This document shows positions 35,635 through 42,283 of a stretch of DNA of 54,748 nt, in pieces. The notes under the pieces were generated by a model. That model searched no databases. It worked only from the letters and a program-made list of their open reading frames with translations, and had not been told where the DNA came from. The stretch is from Candidatus Moranbacteria bacterium GW2011_GWC2_40_12 (GTDB lineage: Bacteria > Patescibacteriota > Minisyncoccia > Moranbacterales > UBA11712). The first letter of the stretch is position 1, and every line of letters begins with the position of its first letter. Location: the NCBI GenBank assembly GCA_000995965.1, contig LBYD01000005.1, positions 1-54,748 of the forward strand, written 5' to 3'. The translations under genes and the position numbers were made by a program.

Positions 35635-36154
35635 AAAGATTTTTATAATTATTTTTTTCAAGTTTTTCTTCGTGCATAGCAAATAAAATCTTATCTACTT
35701 CTCGCGGGGTAATTTTATTTTCTTTGGCAATTTTCCTAATTGCTTTCAGAAATTCATACCAGCCCTCTTTTGATATGGTTTTATTGATAGACTTTAATCC
35801 AATTGCGCGAATCATATCAATACACCTTATATCTATGATAGCGTATTTATCTGGATAAACTGCTGTTAGGATTGCAGATGCCGTTGGGATGCCAACGCCT
35901 TCAAGACGAAGAAGCCAATCAATTTTTGATTTTTCATTTACTTGCTTGAAAGCAAATTTTGTAATACGTTCAACATCAAGTTTCTTATTTTTTAAGTATC
36001 TGTTTTTTTGCCTTCTTGATTTCCACATGCAAATGGTGTAGAGGTCATTAAAGTCTAGATAGCCTCTATCTCTCGTTCTTTTTCCGATAATGTCAAATAT
36101 ATATTTTTCTTTATCGTAAAGATCTAAGTATTTGTTAATATGTTTAATTTTCAT
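35627..36154 (-). CDS. HhH DNA glycosylase-like protein in an R-M operon
   Basis: A 175-aa protein with a helix-hairpin-helix, LLRLEGVGIPTASAILT (residues 81-97), followed by PDKYAIIDIR with Asp108. This order matches HhH-GPD glycosylases (LPGVG...VDTHV). The Lys that bifunctional enzymes carry in the hairpin is replaced by Ile, while the catalytic-type Asp is kept, which would suit a monofunctional enzyme. No iron-sulfur Cys cluster is present and the protein is short, so a non-catalytic HhH protein is also possible. It heads the overlapping R-M operon. Confidence 0.55.
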   Translation of the reverse strand: MKIKHINKYLDLYDKEKYIFDIIGKRTRDRGYLDFNDLYTICMWKSRRQKNRYLKNKKLDVERITKFAFKQVNEKSKIDWLLRLEGVGIPTASAILTAVYPDKYAIIDIRCIDMIRAIGLKSINKTISKEGWYEFLKAIRKIAKENKITPREVDKILFAMHEEKLEKNNYKNLYD

Positions 36155-36174
36155 ATTTCTATTATACTTTACTT

Positions 36175-37293
36175 TTATTTACATAGCAAGTCGTCAATTT
36201 TCAGGGGTTGAAAGCTCTCCATTTGCTCCCGAATTTGCTTGATCCAGCCGTGGCAATGAGCCGGGTTTTGAATAGCGTTGAGCTTTTTCATATCTTTTGC
36301 GATTCTATACCAAGTCCGGCGCGTGGCCTGTTTTTCAAGCATTCCGCGAAGTTCCCTTATGCCGTCCCCGTCTTTGCATAGCTGGTCAAGCCCGACGAGA
36401 TAGGCGGCTTCTTTAGGCTTTATGACCGGATAGCTTTTTGTAAGATTTTTCATTGTTTGCTTCGGGCCGGGAGAAAGGCCGAAAAGAAAAAGGTTTTCCT
36501 TGACGACCATTTCATCCCAATAGCTCTCGACTATCTTTTTGCATACGCTTTCCTTGAATATATCCTCGAATGTCGGATTTTTGCAAAACCCGTTTTTTTC
36601 AAGGACGGCGTTCATTTTTCTTTTGTTGGCCAGCCTTGCCTCAATTCTCAAGACTTCCGGCAGGCGACCTTGTTTTTTGAATTGCTGAAACAATGATAAC
36701 TGCATCGGCGTTTTGTCTTTGTCCTCGGCCCGGCCTTTCGGCTTGGTCAGATCGGGTATTTTGTCATATACGACAAGCTCGTGGGAATTGGCGTGAAGAT
36801 GAAGGGAATGGCCATCGTTCTTGAAGCTGTCCCGGGTCAAGTCCATTTTCTGCGTAAGGTTTATTTTTTTCAATTCTTTGATAACGCCGCTTGCCGTGTA
36901 GCTGTCCGTCAGCAAAATATTTTTCGAAGGATGAAAAACCGAAACGCTGGCTTTTCTTAGAATAGGCTCGAACAACCAAATTCCAAGATCGCGCAATCGT
37001 GCCTGAAGTGTTTGCAGGACAATGTCAAAATCTTTTTCACAAACTTCATCAACATTGTTGCCGAATATCAGTTTTGGAATGGAAAATTCAAGCTGAAGCA
37101 GGCCCGTTCCTTCCCGGTTCGCAAATCGCGGCCGGGGCCGGTATATACCGTCCTGTTTTTGTCGCGCCGACTGATTTTTCACATATTTTCTATATCCGCG
37201 GCTGGTATTTTGAAGATCCCAGCCCGCGCCGAAAAGTTCGCTTTCGGAAACATATTTTTGCGGCTGAATAGAGAGAACGACAGTATCAACCAT
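36175..37293 (-). CDS. Putative phage/plasmid replication protein (gene II/X-like)
   Basis: A 372-aa protein. The opening MVDTVVLSIQ and the central block HSLHLHANSHELVVYDK resemble replication initiators of filamentous phages and related plasmids (gene II/CRI family). An HLH (HUH-type) triad followed by a conserved Tyr fits a single-strand nickase. I cannot confirm this without a profile search. It is separated from the R-M operon by 20 bp and faces a long non-coding, hairpin-rich segment, as expected for a Rep next to its origin. Confidence 0.45.
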   Translation of the reverse strand: MVDTVVLSIQPQKYVSESELFGAGWDLQNTSRGYRKYVKNQSARQKQDGIYRPRPRFANREGTGLLQLEFSIPKLIFGNNVDEVCEKDFDIVLQTLQARLRDLGIWLFEPILRKASVSVFHPSKNILLTDSYTASGVIKELKKINLTQKMDLTRDSFKNDGHSLHLHANSHELVVYDKIPDLTKPKGRAEDKDKTPMQLSLFQQFKKQGRLPEVLRIEARLANKRKMNAVLEKNGFCKNPTFEDIFKESVCKKIVESYWDEMVVKENLFLFGLSPGPKQTMKNLTKSYPVIKPKEAAYLVGLDQLCKDGDGIRELRGMLEKQATRRTWYRIAKDMKKLNAIQNPAHCHGWIKQIREQMESFQPLKIDDLLCK

Positions 37294-37433
37294 TTTTTTG
37301 CTGCTTATAATTATCCGGGTTTACTCGCATATCTATTTTTAAAAGCAAATCATAAAAGCCGACAAGATTATCCAAATCCCGCTCTTCATTTTCTTTTCCT
37401 GTTTGTAATATTTCTTCTTTTTCCAACATAAAA

Positions 37434-37456
37434 ACGGCTATTGATAGCCGTCTTTT
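37434..37456. terminator. Hairpin with T tract
   Basis: ACGGCTA-TTGA-TAGCCGT is followed by CTTTT on the plus strand and by TTTTT on the minus strand, so it could stop transcription both ways. Confidence 0.6.
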
Positions 37457-37948
37457 GAAATAATTTTTTGTGTGCAGAATTGGTAATCACCCTACAATAA
37501 ATGAAGCAATTGCAAAAAGCAAAAAACTCACATTTCTTTTCCACTGTAGAGTTTAAGATAAGCCTAAAAAGGCGTCTATCAAAATTACCAATTCCACGCA
37601 TTCATTCGCCCCGTATCCCTGTTTCGTGCCTTCTCCGCGGACTTGCAGCCGCTTGGCGCACTCGACATGTTTCCAAATGTTTGATGATTACCTAGAGCCA
37701 TTATAGAGATAGGATTAAATGCATTAATTGGATTTCCTTCTAGGGTTCTGTTCGTCAGCTCCTGACCGAATAACTGTTTGGGTAATCGCCTACTCGACTT
37801 TCGCCTAAAAGGTTTGACGATTTTTAAATTACTGATGTTATTTTAAATCAATGTCAAGAAAAGTCAAGAGATATAGGGAAAGAAAAAGAACGCGAGGGGA
37901 TCAAAAAAACTCAATTCATATAACTGGCAGGAATGTTTTTATTGACCC

Positions 37949-38060
37949 TCTGACAACCCGCCGTTGTTGCGACATTTCTTTTTTTCTAAAGTTTTTGCCT
38001 CCAAGCTTTCGGCTCAAAATTTGAAAAAAATGAAACATCGCAAAACGGGTTGTTGTCAGA
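37949..38060. repeat. Imperfect 30-bp inverted repeat in the non-coding segment
   Basis: Left arm starts TCTGACAACCCG and ends GCGACATTTC; right arm starts GAAACATCGCAAAACGGG and ends TTGTCAGA. The arms are about 80 percent complementary with a 53-bp spacer. Confidence 0.65.
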
Positions 38061-38093
38061 CATTCTTTTTCCCGCTATTTATACAACCCCCTG

Positions 38094-38213
38094 CCCCCTT
38101 TGAAGGGGGAAAGCCTTTCTTTCGCATCGAGCGTGCAGAAAGGCGTTATACGGGCGCGCTCGCTTCGCTACGCCTTGAGCTTCACTCAAGCCCCGCTATC
38201 GCGGGGACGCCCG
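38094..38213. repeat. Cluster of consecutive hairpins forming a branched structure
   Basis: In order: CCCCCT/AGGGGG, GCCTTTCT/AGAAAGGC, then an outer stem CGGGCG/CGCCCG enclosing CTTGAG/CTCAAG and CCCCGC/GCGGGG. The last part folds like a multibranch junction. It could be an ssDNA or RNA structure used by the element. Confidence 0.65.
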
Positions 38214-38394
38214 GGAGTTTTGCGAATTTTCGATCCCCGGAAAATGGATTATTAATTGAAATGAAATATAAGCCTTGTTTAAAGCATATTATAGATAAAG
38301 AGCTTTTGCAGGCTCTGTAATTGGTATTTGGAAATTTATGACAATGATATTTCTCAAAGAACCAACTCAATGCCACCTTTGGAAAGAAGAAAAT

Positions 38395-38868
38395 ATGCCA
38401 TCAAATGATAAGGAAATGGCGGATAATTTTGATGATGTTCGCGCCTTTGAAGATCTTGATGAACCGGATGTTGATCGGCTTGTTTGCAAATGCAACCAAT
38501 GCGGCCAGACTTATTTTTATGAAATTCTTAATATGTGGAATGGCTCTGTCTATGTCAATATTATTCCCGTAGAAAATGAAAAGGAGGCCGAGAAAATGAA
38601 AAATCTTTCAAGATATGACATTTTAAAATATGTTCCGCGAATAGAAGATGGTGCTTCTGTGGGCGAGAAACGAACAGGATATCGCTGGCTTAAGCGTGAA
38701 CATCGAACAGATGCTGAATGGGATGCGACGGCAGATGATATTGATAAGCGCATAAAAATTGTTAAAGGTCTTTATGTAAAAGCTAAAGCAGATTTCGAAG
38801 ATCGAATTGCGGGGGAAAAACAGAGTACGAATCAATCAGCTTTTGCGAAATCAGATTTGAATTGCTAA
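38395..38868 (+). CDS. Hypothetical protein with a short Cys motif
   Basis: ATG 38395 (MPSNDKEMADNF) with a GGAAAG site gives 157 aa; the ORF track starts 19 codons upstream. CKCNQCGQTYFYEI looks like half of a zinc ribbon, and the rest is acidic then Lys-rich helical (ADDIDKRIKIVKGLYVKAKA). I recognise no family. It is the first gene of the array in which each transcription unit is followed by a shared intergenic element. Confidence 0.7.
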   Translation: MPSNDKEMADNFDDVRAFEDLDEPDVDRLVCKCNQCGQTYFYEILNMWNGSVYVNIIPVENEKEAEKMKNLSRYDILKYVPRIEDGASVGEKRTGYRWLKREHRTDAEWDATADDIDKRIKIVKGLYVKAKADFEDRIAGEKQSTNQSAFAKSDLNC

Positions 38869-39152
38869 ATTATTTTGAAAAAGCATAAATTGCTGCTTTA
38901 TTCTTCCCCAATCCAAAGTTCCAAGTTTGTCAGCTAGGGGGAGCCTACAAATATAGCCCTTATTTACAGGGTTATTTTTATACCAGAATGGGACGTTAGA
39001 ACTTTTTGTGATAAAATTAGAGAAAAGAAGTTTATGATTTGGATGTATCAAATAGCTATCTGACCGATGGATTATACTTCTAACTTTGTCCACTTTGTAA
39101 GACAATATCATTTTAAGGCTTTTTTAAGCCTTATTTTTTTGTGCTTATAATC
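38869..39152. repeat. Cassette-spacer element, copy A, with terminator
   Basis: Contains TTTTGAAAAA, then a 33-bp core (38907-38939, CCCAATCCAAAG to GCTAGGG) identical to copy B. The core is bounded by a CCCC/GGGG stem. About 170 bp later an AAGGCTT-TTTT-AAGCCTT hairpin with a T tract follows (39115-39140). Confidence 0.75.
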
Positions 39153-39181
39153 TTGACAAATCAGTATATTTAGGATAAACT
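39153..39181 (+). promoter_or_regulatory. Sigma70-type promoter
   Basis: TTGACA at 39153, 17-nt spacer, TAAACT at 39176, about 70 nt before the ATG at 39252. Confidence 0.75.
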
Positions 39182-39251
39182 GTAGTGAAACTAGATCGGC
39201 TAGTTTCAGATATTGCTGACAATCAATCTTTAAAATCAAGGAGACGCAGCT

Positions 39252-39848
39252 ATGAAATTAGGGAGTAGTGCGTTTTACACGGATCCGGCGGCTAATTTTT
39301 TGTATGCCGTCGAAAAAAGATGGGAGCGCCAGCCGGACAAAATTGAGTTATGTTTCGCCGCTGCCCGCATCTACCAGCCCCAGAGCCAGTATCAATTCCT
39401 TACCTGGCTAAAAGAGCTTCTGCCTCATTATCGGCTGGTTTCAAACGGGCAGAAAAGCCCCATCCAGGCAAAAATCAATGGGGTGAGTATTCCTTGGCCG
39501 TTTACGGCCGAGGTAGTTCTCCCGGCTGCGACACCAATAGAGCTGGAGGAAGACACGACCCGGCTCCAGAAAGACTTCAATGACGCTCTCCAGGGCGTTA
39601 CCAATCATCGTCTTCTGGCAGAAGTACTTTATATCATGGCGTATAGGCACATGCTCAAAGGAGACAAACATTATTGGCAAAAATGGGCTATGGCTTGTCA
39701 GGACCAGATGCGGGAATGCACTTTTAAAACGTATGAAGACTGCGTCCCCATTCACGGCCCGATGGCTTACGGCGTACCCCTGCCCAACTGGTTTACCCCC
39801 GAAACGGCCCTGCCCCGTCTGGGACTCTCACCCGCACCTTCGGCGTAA
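39252..39848 (+). CDS. Hypothetical 198-aa protein in the cassette array
   Basis: An unrecognised soluble protein beginning MKLGSSAFYTDPAANFLYA, with a purine-rich site AAGGAGA upstream. It has Trp/Tyr-rich helices (YQFLTWLKELLPHYRLV, KHYWQKWAMACQDQM). The codon choice is more GC-rich and even than in flanking CPR-type genes. It has its own promoter and terminator, so it is a monocistronic unit. The cellular role is unknown. Confidence 0.75.
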   Translation: MKLGSSAFYTDPAANFLYAVEKRWERQPDKIELCFAAARIYQPQSQYQFLTWLKELLPHYRLVSNGQKSPIQAKINGVSIPWPFTAEVVLPAATPIELEEDTTRLQKDFNDALQGVTNHRLLAEVLYIMAYRHMLKGDKHYWQKWAMACQDQMRECTFKTYEDCVPIHGPMAYGVPLPNWFTPETALPRLGLSPAPSA

Positions 39849-39885
39849 TACGCCTCAAACGCAACCGCAACACGCATGCTGATCA

Positions 39886-39924
39886 GAAGCCCTTGGCACC
39901 ACGCCCAGGGCTTCGACTTTTTTT
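39886..39924 (+). terminator. Intrinsic terminator
   Basis: GAAGCCCTTGGC pairs with GCCCAGGGCTTC (one mismatch), followed by GACTTTTTTT. Confidence 0.85.
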
Positions 39925-39932
39925 AGGAAGAA

Positions 39933-39961
39933 TTGACAAATTACCGGATTAGTGATAATAT
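39933..39961 (+). promoter_or_regulatory. Sigma70-type promoter of the NDK-like gene
   Basis: TTGACA at 39933, 17-nt spacer, TAATAT at 39956. It begins within ten bases of the preceding terminator's T tract. Confidence 0.75.
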
Positions 39962-39999
39962 CAATTGCTTTCAAATTTGCGAGCTTAAAGGAGGAGGAC

Positions 40000-40392
40000 T
40001 TGGAAACCCAAGAAACCTTAGTTTTAATCAAACCCGATGCGTTTGCGAAAGGGATATGGCATAAAATTGCTCTAGACTTCAGAAAACATCATCTGAAGAT
40101 CATAGGGGCAAAATTCATCCAACCCAATCGCCAATTAATGGATAAGTTGTACCAAGAGCATCGGGAAAAACCGTTCTTTGGCGGATTAATTGACTTTATG
40201 ACTAGCGGACTCATTCTGGCGCTCTGCCTACAAGGCGGAAGTGCTGTGAAAAGAGTGCGCGAAATCAACGAAGCGACTCGAAAAGTCCACGCCTCTCACG
40301 ATCATCTGTCGGCGAACGTGGTCCATGGTTCGGACTCACAGGAGAGCGCCGCGAGGGAAATCGAGATTTTTTTCGGCGCCAACCACAACTAG
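40000..40392 (+). CDS. Nucleoside diphosphate kinase-like protein with altered active-site loop
   Basis: A TTG start at 40000 is chosen because AAAGGAGG lies six to nine bases upstream; it yields 130 aa. LVLIKPDAFAKG and KPFFGGLIDFMTSG match NDK, including the active-site Lys, and NVVHGSDSQESAAREI keeps the catalytic His. The normal GATNP...PGTIRGDF segment, with the phosphate-binding Arg, is replaced by INEATRKVHASHDHLSA. The overall length is about 10-20 residues short. It may have lost or changed nucleotide specificity. It is monocistronic in the array. Confidence 0.85.
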   Translation: METQETLVLIKPDAFAKGIWHKIALDFRKHHLKIIGAKFIQPNRQLMDKLYQEHREKPFFGGLIDFMTSGLILALCLQGGSAVKRVREINEATRKVHASHDHLSANVVHGSDSQESAAREIEIFFGANHN

Positions 40393-40447
40393 GAGCTTAT
40401 AGCCAAACATTTGCTACATTGCAAATCGGCTATGAGCTCTTTTATTT
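40393..40447 (+). terminator. Intrinsic terminator after the NDK-like gene
   Basis: GAGCTTATAGCC pairs with GGCTATGAGCTC, with an inner ATTTGC/GCAAAT hairpin, and is followed by TTTTATTT. Confidence 0.8.
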
Positions 40448-40520
40448 ATAATATAATTCCAAATTATTTAATAGTAAAGATAATTTGCTAACTGATTTTT
40501 CCCATTAAATCACTATACAC

Positions 40521-40627
40521 TTTTGAAAAATAACTAATTTTTGCCTGATCAGTCCCAATCCAAAGTTCCAAGTTTGTCAGCTAGGGAGAGCCATTTTATT
40601 TTAAGGCATTTACAAGCCTTTTTAGTT
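40521..40627. repeat. Cassette-spacer element, copy B, with terminator
   Basis: CTTTTGAAAAATA, then the same 33-bp core as copy A (40554-40586), then AAGGC/GCCTT with a T tract. The core's closing stem is CCC/GGG here. Confidence 0.8.
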
Positions 40628-40636
40628 TATTTAAAT

Positions 40637-40665
40637 TTGACAAAACCTATGTGATAATTTATCTT
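40637..40665 (+). promoter_or_regulatory. Sigma70-type promoter
   Basis: TTGACA at 40637, 17-nt spacer, TATCTT at 40660, 50 nt before the gene at 40715. Confidence 0.65.
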
Positions 40666-40714
40666 GAAATGTCTCTGAATTGAATGAAAAAATCCTTGAG
40701 GAGGAACCATAAAG

Positions 40715-41497
40715 ATGGATTGGCAAGAATTTTCGTTGCAGTATGTCGTTGAGCCGAAGGAGGAAGAATGTTTCCACCTTGGGGTTCACATAAGTTCTTT
40801 ATATCTTCCCGATATTACCTCGGGACTGTTCAAGGGTGCGCCTCACATTAGGTGGATTTCCAACAGGTTTGGGATTTCTCATCCCGCTGGAATTTACTGC
40901 CCCAAGGATGTCATTGAAGTTTTCATCTGCCAAAAAGGGTGGGCTCAAATTGAAATGCATTCCAAGGAGCGTTGCGGGGTGGTTGTGCTCAACGCCGAGG
41001 AAAACAAGGGGCTCATCGTGAATTGGGAAATCCATCGTTCCTTGACGATTTCCAACGGCGGCACGCTGATGATTTTGTCCTCGGACAATTTTGACTACAA
41101 CATCCGGGAAGCCGTTAAGATGTCCTTCAAATGTCATTGTAGCGAATCTGGCCCGGATGGATTGATGAGTCCCGAAAAAGTGGCTATCATTTTGAAACCG
41201 CTTCATCAGGCCATTTTGAAATGCCGCAGCTCCCGGGATTTAGAAAATTGGGTACACAAACTGGATATTCCCGGCGTTGCCATTCCGCAAACCTGGCGGG
41301 AGCGTTGGAGTTCATACCTATGGTCTGCAGGTATGGCAGTTGCCCAATTTCCGGACCAAAACGCGTATTATCCCGAGGGCGATCGGCTTGAAATCCTCAA
41401 AGAAATCGAGCAGTTCCTACTTACTGGGATAATCCCCACGGAAGGATTGCAGCTCGATGGTAGCTGGTATGCCATCGGCGACAAGGCCGCGGGCTAA
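40715..41497 (+). CDS. Cupin-like (possibly WxcM/FdtA-type) hypothetical protein
   Basis: A 260-aa protein with a GAGGAGG site upstream. The middle region PAGIYCPKDVIEVFICQKGW to GGTLMILSSDNFDYNI has the strand order and the final SSDNFDYN block seen in WxcM-like sugar 3,4-ketoisomerases (cupin fold). The catalytic His pair of those enzymes is not obvious, so this is only a fold suggestion. The C-terminal 100 residues are helical and unfamiliar. It is a single-gene unit in the cassette array. Confidence 0.7.
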   Translation: MDWQEFSLQYVVEPKEEECFHLGVHISSLYLPDITSGLFKGAPHIRWISNRFGISHPAGIYCPKDVIEVFICQKGWAQIEMHSKERCGVVVLNAEENKGLIVNWEIHRSLTISNGGTLMILSSDNFDYNIREAVKMSFKCHCSESGPDGLMSPEKVAIILKPLHQAILKCRSSRDLENWVHKLDIPGVAIPQTWRERWSSYLWSAGMAVAQFPDQNAYYPEGDRLEILKEIEQFLLTGIIPTEGLQLDGSWYAIGDKAAG

Positions 41498-41528
41498 AAG
41501 CAAGTATAATCATAACCCTACCAAACAG

Positions 41529-41554
41529 AGGCGGCCATCCGGTCGCCTTTCAAA
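41529..41554 (+). terminator. Weak hairpin after the cupin-like gene
   Basis: AGGCGGCC and CGGTCGCCT arms are followed by TTTC. Confidence 0.5.
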
Positions 41555-41589
41555 TTTTATGAGATATATGTTGGCTAATAGACAAAGTC

Positions 41590-41695
41590 TTTTGAAAAAT
41601 AGCCAATTCTTGCCCTATAGCATCCCAATCTAGAGTTCTAAATATGTTCTTAATCGGGAGCCACGTTTTTCAGGCTTATAAAAAGCCTGATTTTT
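41590..41695. repeat. Cassette-spacer element, copy C (diverged), with terminator
   Basis: CTTTTGAAAAATA is identical to copy B. The core (41624-41658) keeps CCCAATC...AGTTC...CGGGAG but has diverged in the middle. The terminator hairpin is CAGGCTT/AAGCCTG plus T tract (41671-41695). Confidence 0.7.
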
Positions 41696-41732
41696 GTTAA
41701 CCATTGACTCATTGGTTAACATAGATTATTTT
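41696..41732 (+). promoter_or_regulatory. Promoter covered by an inverted repeat, with no gene downstream
   Basis: GTTAACCA and TGGTTAAC flank TTGACT, which has a 17-nt spacer to TATTTT. The palindrome would place an operator over the -35 box. A strong terminator follows within about 60 nt and no ORF lies between. Confidence 0.5.
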
Positions 41733-41750
41733 CCGAAAGAAAAAAATTTT

Positions 41751-41790
41751 AAAAGGGATAGCCTGGAACTCTTTCCGGGTTATCCCTTTT
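41751..41790. terminator. Long hairpin terminator between the array and the 3D pseudogene
   Basis: AAAAGGGATAGCCTGG pairs with CCGGGTTATCCCTTTT through almost its whole length. A-rich and T-rich flanks allow termination in both directions. Confidence 0.75.
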
Positions 41791-41808
41791 AAGTTAAGTC
41801 GCCTGACG

Positions 41809-42200
41809 TCAAGGTTGATATCCAACAACCTCGATGACAAATTTTCTCTTTTGCAGGTCATTGATCTTTTCGGCAATTTCTCGCCCTTGATCTCCTAAAC
41901 CGGCAAAAATGTCGATGTGCCGTCCTTTCACGGCGCTTCCGGTATCATGGACCGTGAAAATTATTCTATTCGCCGGACGGGGAGAATCGATTCCTAAAGC
42001 AATGCCCAAATCCGGAATCCGAATTCTTGTTTTCTTGGGAAGGACACGTCAATCGGCGGCGATTGTCCCGATACCCGGTGCGTCGCCAGAGCGAGTAATC
42101 TTACCCGACCCGTTCATCCGGACATCCTTTTATAACTTCCGAGAACATATTTTCTCTGTCCGGAACGAGGACCGTAATAGGCTGTTACGCGCACCTCCAT
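41809..42200 (-). pseudogene. 3D-domain (MltA/RlpA-type) protein, frameshifted and with an in-frame TGA
   Basis: From ATG 42200 the frame reads EVRVTAYYGPRSGQ and GSYK, typical of 3D-domain wall enzymes. The homologous frame then shifts near 42128-42135 and continues NGSGKITRSGD...GTIAAD. A TGA at 42049-42051 interrupts it before RVLPKKTRIRIPDLG, and the rest (TVHDTGSAVKGRHIDIF with the conserved Asp residues) is open to 41809. The related frame seems to extend upstream to the helicase stop. A functional gene would need two corrections, so it is decayed unless these are sequencing errors. Confidence 0.75.
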
Positions 42201-42283
42201 TTCTTTAAGAACAATTGCCTTTTTATCCCCGCGATCCGATTCTGAACCAGATGGGCAATCGGGCAAACGGTCCTCGACAAAAA

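Larger units (their letters stand above)
31464..38300. mobile_element. Integrated island at tRNA-Asn carrying a restriction-modification/repair operon and a Rep-like gene (right end not located)
   Basis: A serine recombinase ends inside tRNA-Asn, the usual mark of an element inserted at a tRNA gene. It is the last gene of an overlapping minus-strand operon with vsr, a cytosine methyltransferase, a candidate restriction enzyme, an HTH protein and an HhH protein. A phage/plasmid Rep-like gene and about 1 kb of structured non-coding DNA follow. The R-M part is visibly AT-richer than the neighbours. I could not find a second tRNA-derived repeat, so the right boundary is a guess. Confidence 0.6.
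37294..38394. other. Non-coding structured segment upstream of the Rep-like gene
   Basis: No convincing gene in 1.1 kb; the ORF-track entries here have no family features and span hairpins. It holds a bidirectional-looking terminator (37434-37451), a 30-bp imperfect inverted repeat (37949-37978 with 38032-38060), and a cluster of hairpins (38094-38213). An origin or element end is possible. Confidence 0.5.

Noticed and set aside
38207-38215. CCCGGGAG as the right attachment site matching the tRNA-Asn end
   Set aside because: Only 8 bases match, most of them the palindrome CCCGGG within a hairpin; not enough for an att repeat.
37964-38320. 118-aa plus-strand ORF in the non-coding segment
   Set aside because: It runs through one arm of the inverted repeat and all the hairpins, has no ribosome binding site and no protein-like pattern.
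38869-41732. Interpretation of the spacer array as a CRISPR or a classical integron
   Set aside because: Copies are 1-1.7 kb apart with genes between, so not CRISPR; no IntI-type integrase or attC R-box pair is visible.
42049-42051. UGA recoding (Gly or Trp) suggested by the in-frame TGA in the 3D-domain gene
   Set aside because: Other genes in the window end in TGA and use TGG for Trp; the same 3D gene also has a frameshift, so decay is simpler.
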